A stretch of DNA of 64,000 nt from Mallotus nudiflorus (Eukaryota; Streptophyta; Magnoliopsida; Malpighiales; Euphorbiaceae), in assembly GCA_947683625.1 (NCBI GenBank), contig CANTUR010000537.1, forward strand, positions 744,001 to 808,000. Direction: 5' to 3'. Below are positions 1 to 10,550 of this stretch, in pieces. The translations under genes were made by a program, and so were the position numbers. The notes below the pieces were generated by a model, which saw only the letters and a program-made list of their open reading frames with translations, did no database searches and had not been told where the DNA came from. Each line of letters starts with the position of its first letter. Within the stretch, counting starts at the first letter, position 1.

Positions 1-669
1 TATTGCTATGAATAGTCCTTTTCTTAGACTAGCAATCTCTGGCGTAGTGTCCTTTCTTGCCATAATTAAAAAACTTACTATTCTAATTATTATGTTGCTG
101 CTTTTGTTAAGCCCCTCTAATTGGACATTGCCTCTTGTCCTCCCTCCATTCCTACCATGCAATTGATTTTTTTTCTTATTGATGAAGAGTGCCACCTCTT
201 CAATATTCAAAGACATACCAACTATTTATTTTACTAGAGTTTCTTGACTTGTCAATAAATTCTCCAACTCTTCAATAGACAGTTATATGGGCCAACCTTG
301 AACTACAACCATGAAACTATGGTACTAAGGTCATAGTCTATGAATGATGATTCTCCTCATCCTATTATTAGTTATTTAAGATGCCTCATCTAACTCAATA
401 ATTTCTCGACATAAAGACTTTACCTTAGTAAAATACTGACTAATTGTCATATCTTTTTATGAGATAAACATTAGTTCATTTTCCAACAACTGAAGTCTAG
501 CATCATTCTTTTTTTTAGAATCATAGAGCAAAAGAATCCTAAGCTTCCTTTGGTGTAGTAGCATCTTTAATGTGCACCATCATATCCTCTTCAATAGTTA
601 TTTTGATGGCGAACATGGCTTTCTCAACTTCAATTCTCTATTTTCTAATATTGCTAGCATCATCATCTA
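1..669 (-). pseudogene. Copia gag, duplicate copy (left part)
   Basis: On the minus strand this reads as the nucleocapsid part of a Ty1/copia gag polyprotein, which packages element RNA. It matches 7060-7730 almost base for base apart from small indels, and continues at 3906-3922 after solo LTR A. Near its 3' end is a relic CCHC zinc knuckle (...GKKGHYARDC) whose first two cysteines have become Phe and Tyr; the last cysteine survives here. The same two losses occur in the other copy, so the duplication followed the damage. Stop codons make it non-coding. The copy runs off the left edge of the window. Confidence 0.85.
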
Positions 670-3600
670 TGTAATATCTCGAGTTTTTAAATATTTTAAT
701 ACTACGTCGGGATATGCAGTGTTAATAATTTTTGTATATATTTATGATATTTCATGAGTTTTTATTTAATTAAAATTGATTTTTATTATTTTATGTTATT
801 TTAAGTATTTTACGTAAAATTTTTTCGGGACTTGCATTTTCGGGGAAATGTTTACGTAAATAATTTACTATTAATTATTTTAAATAGATTTCCATATTTG
901 CATGAACTCATATATGTTTTTAAAGTACTAAATAACGTATATATATGTATTTATTTATTTAACTAGGGTTTAAATAATTACCCTAATATTTTTATTATTA
1001 TTTATTATTAGTTTTAGTATTATTTAATTATTTTTAAGTGTATTAAATTTTAAAATATTAAATTATATGTGTGTGGTGTATATTTAATGTGTGTGATTTT
1101 ATATTATTTTAATATATAGTGTAAAGTATATATATATATATACATATATATTTAATGTTAAACAAAATTATAAAGTTTGATTTATTTACGGTTGTGCCAT
1201 TGAAGCTTCTCCCTCACTCCCGATCGTCCCTCACGCGAATCCGGCCACTGTCATCCCGTTTCCTCACCGTCGGTGTGCCTCCCGGCGTGCCACCTCCTTC
1301 CTCTAGCCATTCCACTCCCTGCAAAGCCCCTTTTCGGTGTCGGGAAGCTTGTTTTGGCCGGAGAAGCCGAATTCTTTCTCACCGTCGTTCACGACGTTTT
1401 CGGCCACCATTTTCGACACCGCAGGTCTTCATCGACTCCTTGAGCTCCGGTGGTCCCTATTCTAAGCTCCTTTTGGCCTGAAAACAAGTGGTTGATGAGG
1501 TTTGAGCTAAATCTTCAATTCGGCCATTTTAGCTTCTTGAATTTTTTGAACTTAAAATTGATTGATTCATGAAAAGTCCCTTAAAAAATTTTGATCCTAG
1601 TAGCTTAATCTACATGTGTGAATTTTTTTATAATTTTTGGAGATTATTTTGATTTTTTGATATTTTAATATTATTTTCTAATTTTCGAAAATTAATTAAA
1701 TAAATTATGAAATTGTGTTTTATGATAAATATAGGTGTTTAAATGAATTATAGAAATTTATTTGTAATTTTTATGAATTTCTATGTATTTATTTTGAATT
1801 TAATTAGTTTATGTAATTTTGGAAAAATAGGGTTAATTGTGTTTTTAATTGAAATTAATTAGTTAATTGAGTTTAAATATTGATATTATTGATAAATATG
1901 TTGAGAAAATTAATTTTGGATAATTATACTATTTTTGGTGAATTTTTGGAGTAATTTTAGTATATTTATATATATAGGGGTATTTTGGTAATTTTACACT
2001 AAATTGGCTAAAAATGTAATTAAATTGGTTTTAATAGTTATTTAAGGTATAAAAATGATTTCTACAAATTATTTAGTATTTTTAATTAAATAAAACTATT
2101 TTTCATGAATTATTTTCAATTATATATATATAATATACGATTTTTCTAAATAAAATGAGTTTTATTGGTTTTACTATGTTTTAAGGTTAATTATGTAATT
2201 TCTACTTATTAAATGTATTTCTGTGATACAAGGGCATTTTCGGTATTTCTATATTATTTTGTGAATTGTGGACCCCAGTCGATAGACTGTAGTTTGGAGT
2301 TCGACCGAGGGGTTGTGATTGTAATTCTGTGTTTATTTTCGAAGTGTGTTTCTTTGCAGGGTCGGCTCTACTCTTTGAGTAGAGAGATGTCCATTTTACA
2401 GGGGAGGTTCTGCCGAATTTTCGATAGAATTCTCGTAAAACGTGATATCCGATCGAATTCTGATTTTTAATTCTGTGTCTAATATCCTAGATCGAGTTTC
2501 TAGGATTTTATGTTAGGTTTATTATGATGTCTGTCATTTATTGTTTGTTTAGTTGCGCCGAGACCGAGGCCTAGTGGACCAGGCCCGTCAGACCTATCTC
2601 GAAGAGCGCACTAAGTGTGAGTTACTATTATATATATATATGTTCTATGGTGCATGGTTTTAGAAATCTATGTTTTATTTTGGCTAAAAATGCATAATGG
2701 TATTAATTAGTACTTAAGTTTATTTTAGTTTTCTTTTGGTTTATTTTTGGTATATTTTAAACTATATGCATGTTTTATTAATGAATTATGTTTAAAATGT
2801 TTTTGAATATATTTCTAGTTTATTTTGTAATTTAATTGGATTTATTTAACTTATATATACTCGAAATATACCTGGTTTACTTTTGATATATTTTTAGTAT
2901 ATATATGGTTTATGTTGCTATTTTATTCAATTCATGCATCATTTACTTTTACGAATGTATGCTTTATATTTTAATGAAGGATGTCAATAGAACGTGCTAC
3001 CTAGTGGGCAGCACTAGGACCGAGTACGTACCGGTACGCTTATAGCATTTAGGCTATATTACTAACCTGTTTGTGGATATTGATTGGATATGATTATTTG
3101 ATGTGTGATATGATTTGGGAGTGTGATTGCTGGAGCTCGGTTGACCAAGTGTCTCGGGGCCAATCACATTGACAGTTAAACTGCTGGAGCTCGGTTGACT
3201 TAGTGTCTCGGGGCCAGTCTACTGTCCAAATGGATCAAGTGATTATATTTGGAATAAGTGAGCCTGTACGGCTAGAGTGTTGTCTAACACTGTTTTGAGG
3301 TTGCGATATTCTAGGGTTCTATTTGATCCTTCATGAACTGTGATTTTTAATAAAAATATATAAAATGATTTTATTGCATCTGTGTGTATTTGCTTGTATA
3401 TATATATATATTATAAATATGCTTTTGATTGTGTGCATTGACATTTAGTATGCATGTATATATATTATAGTAATTCACTCAGTGAGGTCTAACTCCCCTC
3501 TGTTGACCATTTTTCAGGAGAGTCTTCTTCATCAAACCTCAGTAGCAGGCCTGTATGTCGGATTTCTTCCGCTCCGGCTTCTCTATGTAAACTGCTCACT

Positions 3601-3900
3601 TGAGTTTTATTTTTATAATCTAGACACTGCAGTAGTTGTATAAAGTCATGAGATATGTACCTTAAATATTTGAACTGAAACTTATATTAATGGATTTATT
3701 TATATATATGAGATATGGATTTGATTTAAATCCTATGGTGGATTATTATTTTTATATTTACAATTTTATTTTCGCTGCATTAAGAGCTGTTGTTATTATT
3801 ATTGCATGTTTATTTTATTTTTAGGCTTGCTACTGGTTCCGGATTCGAAAGAATTCCCGTTCCCTAGCGCCGGTCATGATCCCTGTTTTGGGTCATGACA
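670..3900 (+). mobile_element. Solo LTR A (Tekay/Del-type family)
   Basis: A 3231-bp solo LTR that begins TGTAATATCTCG and ends GGGTCATGACA. It is flanked by a perfect 5-bp target-site duplication, ATCTA, at 665-669 and 3901-3905. It has no pol and no primer site, so it is the product of LTR-LTR recombination. It aligns along its length with B, C, D, E and F. Inside are a GC-rich block (about 1195-1450), a hairpin with stem CTCTACTC/GAGTAGAG (about 2368-2389) and two diverged copies of a CTGGAGCTCGGTTGAC box near 3130-3230. It sits inside the duplicated copia gag. Confidence 0.92.
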
Positions 3901-3922
3901 ATCTAGTGGTGGTGATGTAACC

Positions 3923-4401
3923 ACATGCTTTGTTCTAGCATGAAATATTAGGTTTTCCACTAAACAAATAGATGATTGATTATCGAAGTATATTGGTACC
4001 AGATAATCAACTGGCTGATGTAAATTCTCTAATAATTATACTAATCACATACTTTTTTAAGCTACTATCGTTGCTACATAATACTTAGCCTTTGTTGTTA
4101 AAAGTGACAATGTTGGTTATCTTTTGTTGCACTAAGTAACAACTCTATAAACCAAGCTAAACGCATAACTAGTGGTCGATCTTCGTGTATCATAATCACT
4201 GGCATAATCAGCATCATAATATCCTTCTAATTTACAAGTTATTTTACTTTTATAAAATAATCCAAAATTAAGTGTTCCTTTAATGTACTTTAAGATTCTT
4301 CGAACTACTTCCAAGTGAGGCTTTTTTGGAGTTTGCATAAATTGACTAACTATTCTAACTGCAAAAGCAATATCTAGCCTTGTCAATGTCAGATAGATCA
4401 A
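3923..4401 (-). pseudogene. Copia RNase H domain
   Basis: C-terminal RNase H of the copia polyprotein, which removes the RNA strand during reverse transcription. Visible are the RT/RNase H linker (LTRLDIAFAV, VVRRILKYIKGT), a DADYASD segment matching the usual DADWAGD, a relic TKAEYVA-like stretch at about 4060-4110, and the terminal HARTKHV motif near 3925-3950. Several in-frame stops and frame changes lie between these motifs. Immediately after HARTKHV the sequence switches to gag instead of the expected RNase H tail and 3' LTR. Confidence 0.85.
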
Positions 4402-5260
4402 ATTGCTAATAATCTACCGATACATCATTGAATCCTGTAAATCTTTGCCTTCTGTAATGCTCAATATAGAGTTTATCTTTATTGGAAGAGCAAGAGGTTT
4501 GCAGTCAAGCATTCTATACTTTTGGAGAAGATTTCTTATGTATTTCTCTTGACACAAGAATAATCCTTCCTTTGTGTGCTCCACTTCCAATCCAAGAAAG
4601 TGATTCAGTTCCCCGAGTTCTTTCATATAAAATCGGACTGATAAATTTTTCTTGGACTGGTAAAATCTCATTAACATCATCTCTAGTAATAATAAGATCA
4701 TCAACATAAAAAAGAATTATTGCTAGCTTCCCTTCTTGAGCTTTGACAAATAAACTCAAATCAGTTGGTGTAACTTCATAACTGCTATGAATGAGAAACT
4801 CAACAATCTTGCCATACCAAGCTCTAGGGGCTTGCTTCAACCCGTATAATAACTTTTCAATTTACAAACATACTCAGGATTAATCTTGTTTTCAAATCCT
4901 TCGGGTTTCTCCATGTATACTTCTCGATCTAACTCTCCATTTAAAAAGACATTTTTGACATCCATCTGCCATAAGTTCTAAGATTTACTTATAGTAAGTG
5001 CTAACAAAACACAAACTATTGCAATTTTAGCCATTGGACTAAACGTTTCATCATAATCTAATCTATACTGCTGTGAGAATCCTCGTGCTACCAAACGTGC
5101 CTTGTATCTTTCAATTAAACCATCTAGATAAGTCTTGATCTTGTACACCCATTTGTAAGAAACGGGCTTTACATCTCTGGGTTTTGGCACTAAGTTCCAA
5201 GTTTTATTTTCAATAAGGGCTTTGATCTCTTCTTCTATGGCTTTTATCCATTCATTTTTT
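4402..5260 (-). pseudogene. Copia reverse transcriptase domain
   Basis: Copia-type reverse transcriptase, which copies element RNA into DNA. In order on the minus strand are the entry block VSYKWVYKIKT and KARLVARGFSQQ (about 5030-5190), the FSPMAKI block, the KQAPRAWY block (about 4800-4840), the catalytic YVDDLI motif (YVDD at 4697-4708) and the FLGLEVEHT and LCQEKYI blocks (about 4530-4620). The catalytic aspartates are intact, but the reading frame breaks at least twice, so no functional enzyme can be made. Confidence 0.88.
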
Positions 5261-6560
5261 TTTCTATGATGTCTCCTTAAAGGATGTTGGTTCTTTTTCT
5301 TCTTCCACCACTACAATATTAGCATATTTGGGATTTTTCTTTTTCACCTTAGTTGATCTTCTTACTTGTATTGGTGATGTTGCCTATTTTGCAGGTTGTT
5401 CCTCTGGCACCTCCACTGCTGGTTGATTTTCATCATTTATTTTTTGATATACACCAATCTGCCATGGCCTCTATTGAAGTTAAGATTGTGTGACAGGCTC
5501 TGAATTTTACTAAATTTTTATTAACTGTCCCTCACCCTTTTCATGCAATTATTATACTTCATTAGAGTGAGGAAGTGCAATATATTCTAGTGTCCACCAT
5601 GATGATATCTCATCAAATACAACATTTTATGAGACATAACATTTACCAGTTCTAGGAGCATAACATCTTCATTCTTTTTTGTGCTCATCATAACCCACAA
5701 AGATACATCTGATTACCTTTTTATCAAACTTGCTACGCAGATAATCAGGTACAAATACATAGCACACGCAGCCAAATACTTTAAAGTGGTTCACCATAGG
5801 TTTCATATTTCATAACTTCTTAAATAGAGACATAAATTCCATTTTCGATTGAGGGAATCTATTGATTATATGAGCTATTGTTCTCATACATTGAACCCAA
5901 AATATTTTAGGGACATTCTTAGCATGCAACATACTCCTGCATGGTTCTACTAAATATTTATTCTTTCTCTCTGCAATACCATTTTGTTATGGTGTGTTTG
6001 GATAAGTCAGTTGCCGCCTAATCTTACACTAGACAAGATAACTTGAGAATTCATCAGAGATGTATTCTCCCCCATTATCAGTACGAAGGCATTGGATTTT
6101 GTTCCCAACTTCACTTTTAACAATTTGCTTGAACTCTTTAAATTTTGTAAGAGTTTTAGATTTTTCTTTCATGAAATAAACCCATATATACCTCAAATAA
6201 TCATTAATAAATGTCACAATATAGTGCATACCATTGATTGATGACTACTTGACTTTACCAAACATATTAGAGTGGATCAACTCTAGTGGTTGTTTGGCTC
6301 TGAATGACGACTCCTCATATGGAAGTTGGTGTGCTTTTCCATACTGACATCCAACATAAATCACATCAGTACATACATCAAGATTAGGTAGCCCTCTTAA
6401 TAAGGACTTGGTCATCATCATTTTTAGCTTATGATAATTAACATGTCCCAGTCGTGCATGCCCTAAGTCAGTTGTATTACCACCTTTGGTCTTCTCTACA
6501 TAAGCATCTTCTACTAACAAGACATACATGGAATCCACCTTCTATCCCTCCATTATTGGT
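5261..6560 (-). pseudogene. Copia GAG-pre-integrase and integrase
   Basis: Integrase inserts the cDNA into the genome. On the minus strand 6245-6538 is a GAG-pre-integrase zinc-binding region (LGHARLGHVNYHKL, then C-x-x-C remnants near DVIYVGCQYGK). 6029-6229 holds part of the catalytic core, with VTFINDYLRYIWVYF and the TDNGGEY block that carries the second catalytic Asp. The rest (5261-6028) contains recognisable copia integrase C-terminal sequence with frame breaks and stops. Confidence 0.83.
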
Positions 6561-6775
6561 GTGCCAACTATTTTTTATTTATTGACAAACTTTGACATCA
6601 TTAGGGCTGAACACAATAAAGTTTCAAAAATCAGTCAACTCTGAAACTGATATAAGATTCTTTTTCATACCTAATACTCTGTACACATCCTCCAATTGTA
6701 CTTGTTGTCGATTCAAACAAGAAGTGATCTTTGTGTCCCTAATATGAGTAATTGGTAGTTGTGAGTTATTTACAG

Positions 6776-7000
6776 TTACCATAACTCGCTTGCCTTTGTA
6801 TTCTGAAGCATTATGGAGACTGCTTTATCTCCTGTCATGTGACTAGAACAATTGGAATCAAAGATCCAACACTTCTTATAATCAATTCTATGAGAACTTG
6901 AAAAACTATGCTCTTTCTCCTCTTCTTCTATTGTGGTAGCCATAAAGCTAGGAACTTCCACAATCTCTGAACTAGAGCACTTTTCCACTTGCATTATTTT
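6776..7000 (-). pseudogene. Copia aspartic protease domain
   Basis: Retropepsin-type protease that would cleave the Gag-Pol polyprotein. The active-site neighbourhood reads CWIFDSNCSSHMTGD where copia proteases usually have DSG-(A/C)-S, so the glycine of the D-S-G triad is replaced by Asn. This predicts an inactive enzyme even before the flanking stop codons are considered. It sits between the gag zinc knuckle and the pre-integrase region, as expected. Confidence 0.75.
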
Positions 7001-7800
7001 TATAAATAATGCTTCAACATCCCACTCTGGTTCATCCTGGTAGTGATTGGTTGTTGTTGTTGTATTGCTTTGAATAGTCCTTTTCTTAAACTATCAATCT
7101 CTGGCGTAGTGTCCTTTCTTGCCATAATTAAAAAAACTTACTATTCTAATTATTATATTGCTGCTTTTGTTGAGCCCCTCTAATTGGACATTGCCTCATG
7201 TCCTCCCTCGATTCCTACCACGCGGTTGATTTTTTTCTTATCAATGAAAAGTGCCACCTTTTTATTATTCAAAGACGTACCAACTATTTGTTTTGCTAGA
7301 GTTTTTTGACTTGCCAACAAATCTTCAATAGACGGTTGTGTGGGCCAACCTTGAACTACAGCCATGAAACTATGGTATTGAGGTCGTAGTCCATGAATGA
7401 TGATTCTTCTCATCCTATTGCTGGCTATTCTAGATGCCTCATCTAACTCAACAATTTCTCGACATAAAGACTTTACCTTGGTAAAATATTGACTAATTGT
7501 CATATCTTTTTATGAGATAGACATTAGTTCATTTTCCAACAGTTGAAGTCTAGCGTCATTCTTTTTTGAGAACCATAGAGCAAAAGAATCCCAAGCTTCC
7601 TTTGGTGTGGTAGCATTTTTAATGTGCTCCATCATATCCTCTTCAATAGTTATTTTGATGGCGAACATGGCTTTCCCAACTTTAATTCTCTATTTTCTAA
7701 TATTGCCAACATCATCATCTGGTGGTGGTGATGTAACCTCAGTCCCATCAACAACCTCCTAAAAGTCTTGATCTTACAAGTATGAATCCATGCAAGTCCT
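7001..7800 (-). pseudogene. Copia gag, complete copy
   Basis: Gag of the copia element. On the minus strand the N-terminal part reads KAMFAIK, EEDMMEHIKNATTPKEAW and FSKKND (about 7540-7700). It is followed by an open stretch at 7180-7503 with SQYFTKVKSLCREIVELD, IIHGLRPQYHSF and QPSIEDLLASQ, typical of copia-type gag. The zinc knuckle near 7080-7130 is ruined: the first two Cys are Phe and Tyr, the fourth is a TGA stop, and one extra T shifts the frame relative to the duplicate at 1-669. Confidence 0.87.
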
Positions 7801-8014
7801 CCACATGCTATAATTATTATTATTTAATTTTTTAATAACACCAATATTACTCGATTCTGCCACAGTGACTTGGATTTAGCAGCCTTGTGTTTCACCAAGC
7901 AAGTGTGGTTTCGAACTAATAAGCTTCACAGTTCCAAACTGTGCATATGCAAAATCTCCCCCGTACAACTGCTTTTGTACGTAAAATGCCGGTAGTTAGA
8001 CCCTTAACCGAGTA

Positions 8015-8027
8015 GGCTCTGATACCA
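8015..8027 (-). other. Copia primer-binding site (tRNA-Met)
   Basis: The minus strand reads TGGTATCAGAGCC, the standard plant primer site complementary to the 3' end of initiator tRNA-Met. It lies two bases inside the LTR end, where minus-strand DNA synthesis would start. Confidence 0.9.
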
Positions 8028-8029
8028 CT

Positions 8030-8392
8030 TGTCGAGTTAGAGTAGATTAAAAATAATAATAATAATAATAAATAATTATTAGCATGTGAGAATTTTGGCG
8101 AGTTTCCAAACTCGCTTTTTAAGTACAAAAGAAAAAAATATTTTACAACTCAAACATATGAAAATAAGAAGAATGTCACTTTTTTCTTTACGTATCAAAT
8201 TTTTTTATTTTCTTTTCCATTTGTTTTACAAACAATGAATACAATATTTATAGTGTTCCTTTTACTAAAAGATTCAATGGTTATAATTCATTATAAATAT
8301 AAACCATTGATTTATATAGTAAATGACATTTAAAGAAAAACTGAAAACAATATTTCAAATTTTGTTATTCATTATTAGTAATGATTTCAACA
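8030..8392 (-). repeat. 5' LTR of the copia element
   Basis: The inner edge is fixed by the primer site: on the plus strand the LTR begins TGTCGAG at 8030. The outer edge is proposed at TTCAACA (8386-8392), which gives inverted termini TGTCGA/TCAACA and a length of 363 bp. A TATA box for minus-strand transcription (TATAAAT, 8246-8252) lies inside. No second LTR is present in the window to confirm the outer boundary. Confidence 0.65.
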
Positions 8393-8810
8393 TGATATAT
8401 GTTTAGTTTAAATGAACATATTGTAGAATTAATTTATAATTCTAAATTTTTATGAAAATGATTATAATTATATCAAATTTTAACAAAATAGTTGAAATTT
8501 TTAAATGAATTCCACAGTTTTTAAGTATATATTTCAAAAGCGACTAAAATATCCATCGTGATTTTTATTTTCAAAAATATCTTTCTATTTAAGGTGGTAT
8601 TTTTTTACCAAAATTAAAAACTAACTTGAATTATAGATTTATACCAAATACAATATAATAAAATATAAAATTTATTTAAAATAAATTTCATAAATTATTT
8701 ATTATTCATTTAAACAAAGCACACTTTATTAATAAAAAATCATTTGAAAATTCATATTTGAAATAAAATAAATTTTTTATTGAAATTGAATAAAATATAA
8801 TGTAGAAATA
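8393..8810 (+). repeat. AT-rich dispersed repeat X, copy 1
   Basis: An AT-rich segment starting TGATATATGTTTAGTTT that matches 63480-63855 in inverse orientation and 63850-64000 in the same orientation, by eye at roughly 75%. Shared landmarks are ATGATTATAATTA, GTTGAAATTTTTAAAT and ACTAAAATAT. It has no coding potential. The copia LTR ends exactly where this repeat begins, so the copia element probably inserted into it. Confidence 0.6.
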
Positions 8811-10396
8811 ATAAATTATAATTAAATCTCCAAGATAACACATTAAATATTGAATATTTTGTATTTTTATTTAACATGTTTTTAAAAAATTTTCCAAAAT
8901 CTTTCATCATTTCCTTTCATAATAACATAACTTTTTTTTTGTCATGAGACTATTATAACTCTAATAGAGACCAATAAAATTATGATCATCATAAAATTTC
9001 GTGGACACTAACTTTTTTTTTTTTAATTTTTTGCCATCAGAAGTTTTTAAATGGATAAATTAATTAGAGAAAAAAAAAAAAAAAAAAAAAAAGAAGGCAT
9101 GAGTCCATCACGCACTCCACACAAACACCCCATCCCCCCTCCGGCCCCAAAAAAAAAAAATGAGGCAGAAAGAGTAGAATGGGATATCACAAAAAAAAAA
9201 AAAAAGAATGCGGTATCATATATATATATGGTACTGCATAGTTAAGTATAATTTTAATGGATAATATTTTTTGTTTTAGATTATGACAGCAACAGTACCG
9301 TAAAAAGATTTTTAAATTATCCGTCGTAGATGTTTTTTCTTATATTGGGAGTAAAATAGATAACTTTTTTTTGCAGAATGTAACGGTGCTATATTATTTT
9401 CTTTTATTAAGTAGGAGTATATAACTCTAGTTAAGACTACTTTTCGACGTGATCTTGCTCATATATGGATAATATTAACGGAAAAAGTACATCAATATAA
9501 GCTGGTGAACAAAAGATAAACAATGGACCCACTTATTCATTAACCTCATGCCTATACTTTTTCTATTAATACAAAAACTAAATGACTTTTCAAACAACGC
9601 TACCTTTTAATACTTGAATTATTTATGGGATAAAAAATAAATAATTTTAAGATTCAATTTATTATTTTTAAATTGAATTGAAATTAATTTCATAAATTAA
9701 TAATTATAGAATTTAAATATTACATATATTTTAATTTTTATAAATATTAACTATTAAGTTTTTTAATAATAAAATGAAAGGTAAAAATTAAATTATTGAT
9801 CTATAAATGTTTTGAAAATAATTATACTACTAAACTATTCAATCTTTGGTTTAAATTATTTTTCCATTGACTATATATCAAATTATTACAACAATATAAT
9901 TAACATCTGTTTGAATCAGGTAATATGAAGTTGTTTTTACATAAATTAGATTTGAAATTCGAATTACAATATATGTAGTTATATTAAATTAGTTATTATG
10001 AGATTTTTATCACTCTTTGATTTTATTCGAATAGAATTAGATTAATTAGTAAACTTTAAATACAAATAGTTTAAAAAATGAATTAATAAAAGTCTTTACT
10101 CTGAACAGTGGTAGTTTAAACTAAAAAAGTTATTACAATATAATAAACAGTATGTGATCTAAATCACTAAGAAGCAAAATTCAATGGATTTCAATTAATA
10201 GAATCAACCATAAACTTAGTAAAATATCACACACATATATATATATATAAAATTTAATTATTGAATTGTAATACATTTGTAATTTCTCTTAATATACAAA
10301 CATTTCTCTTAATTAAATTTAATTTTTTGTTTCATTTTTAACTAATTTCCAATTTTTTTCTTCTCTTTCTTATCCCTATTCATATCCTTCCTTACC
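8811..10396. other. AT-rich region upstream of MYB
   Basis: No gene visible. It holds several poly(A) runs (about 9068-9093, 9149-9160 and 9190-9205), one short C-rich island at about 9110-9150 and an AT microsatellite at about 10234-10250. The part nearest 10396 is the presumed MYB promoter. I see no further repeat that I can define. Confidence 0.5.
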
Positions 10397-10403
10397 TATA
10401 AAG
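10397..10403 (+). promoter_or_regulatory. Probable TATA box of the MYB gene
   Basis: TATAAAG about 150 bases before the start codon, followed by an A/C-rich then CT-rich leader (about 10405-10500) and a (CTG)n run at 10504-10518, a typical plant 5' UTR composition. The transcription start itself is not determined. Confidence 0.55.
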
Positions 10404-10550
10404 ATACACCACCAAACACAAAAGCCCTCATTTTTTTTCTTCTTCTTCTCACAAAGACACCCAAAGAAAAAAATCACTGCTTAATTCTTTGCTTCTTCTG
10501 CCGCTGCTGCTGCTGCTGATTTTCACTTTAGTGAAAAGAATTGGATCATC

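Larger units (their letters stand above)
3906..8392 (-). mobile_element. Degenerate Ty1/copia retrotransposon
   Basis: Read on the minus strand the order is LTR (8392-8030), primer-binding site, gag, protease, GAG-pre-integrase, integrase, RT, RNase H: the order of Ty1/copia, in which integrase precedes RT. No 3' LTR follows RNase H. Instead RNase H runs straight into a second gag start (junction about 3920-3924) that continues at 669-1. Many stops and frameshifts show it is dead. Its true 3' end lies left of the window, if it survives. Confidence 0.88.

Noticed and set aside
1155..1481. Pro/Ser/Arg-rich open frame in solo LTR A, with counterparts in B (29697-29903), F (58887-59123) and D/E
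   Set aside because: They coincide with the GC-rich LTR block and share some residues because the DNA is conserved, but start, end and frame differ between copies. I treat the block as non-coding LTR sequence.
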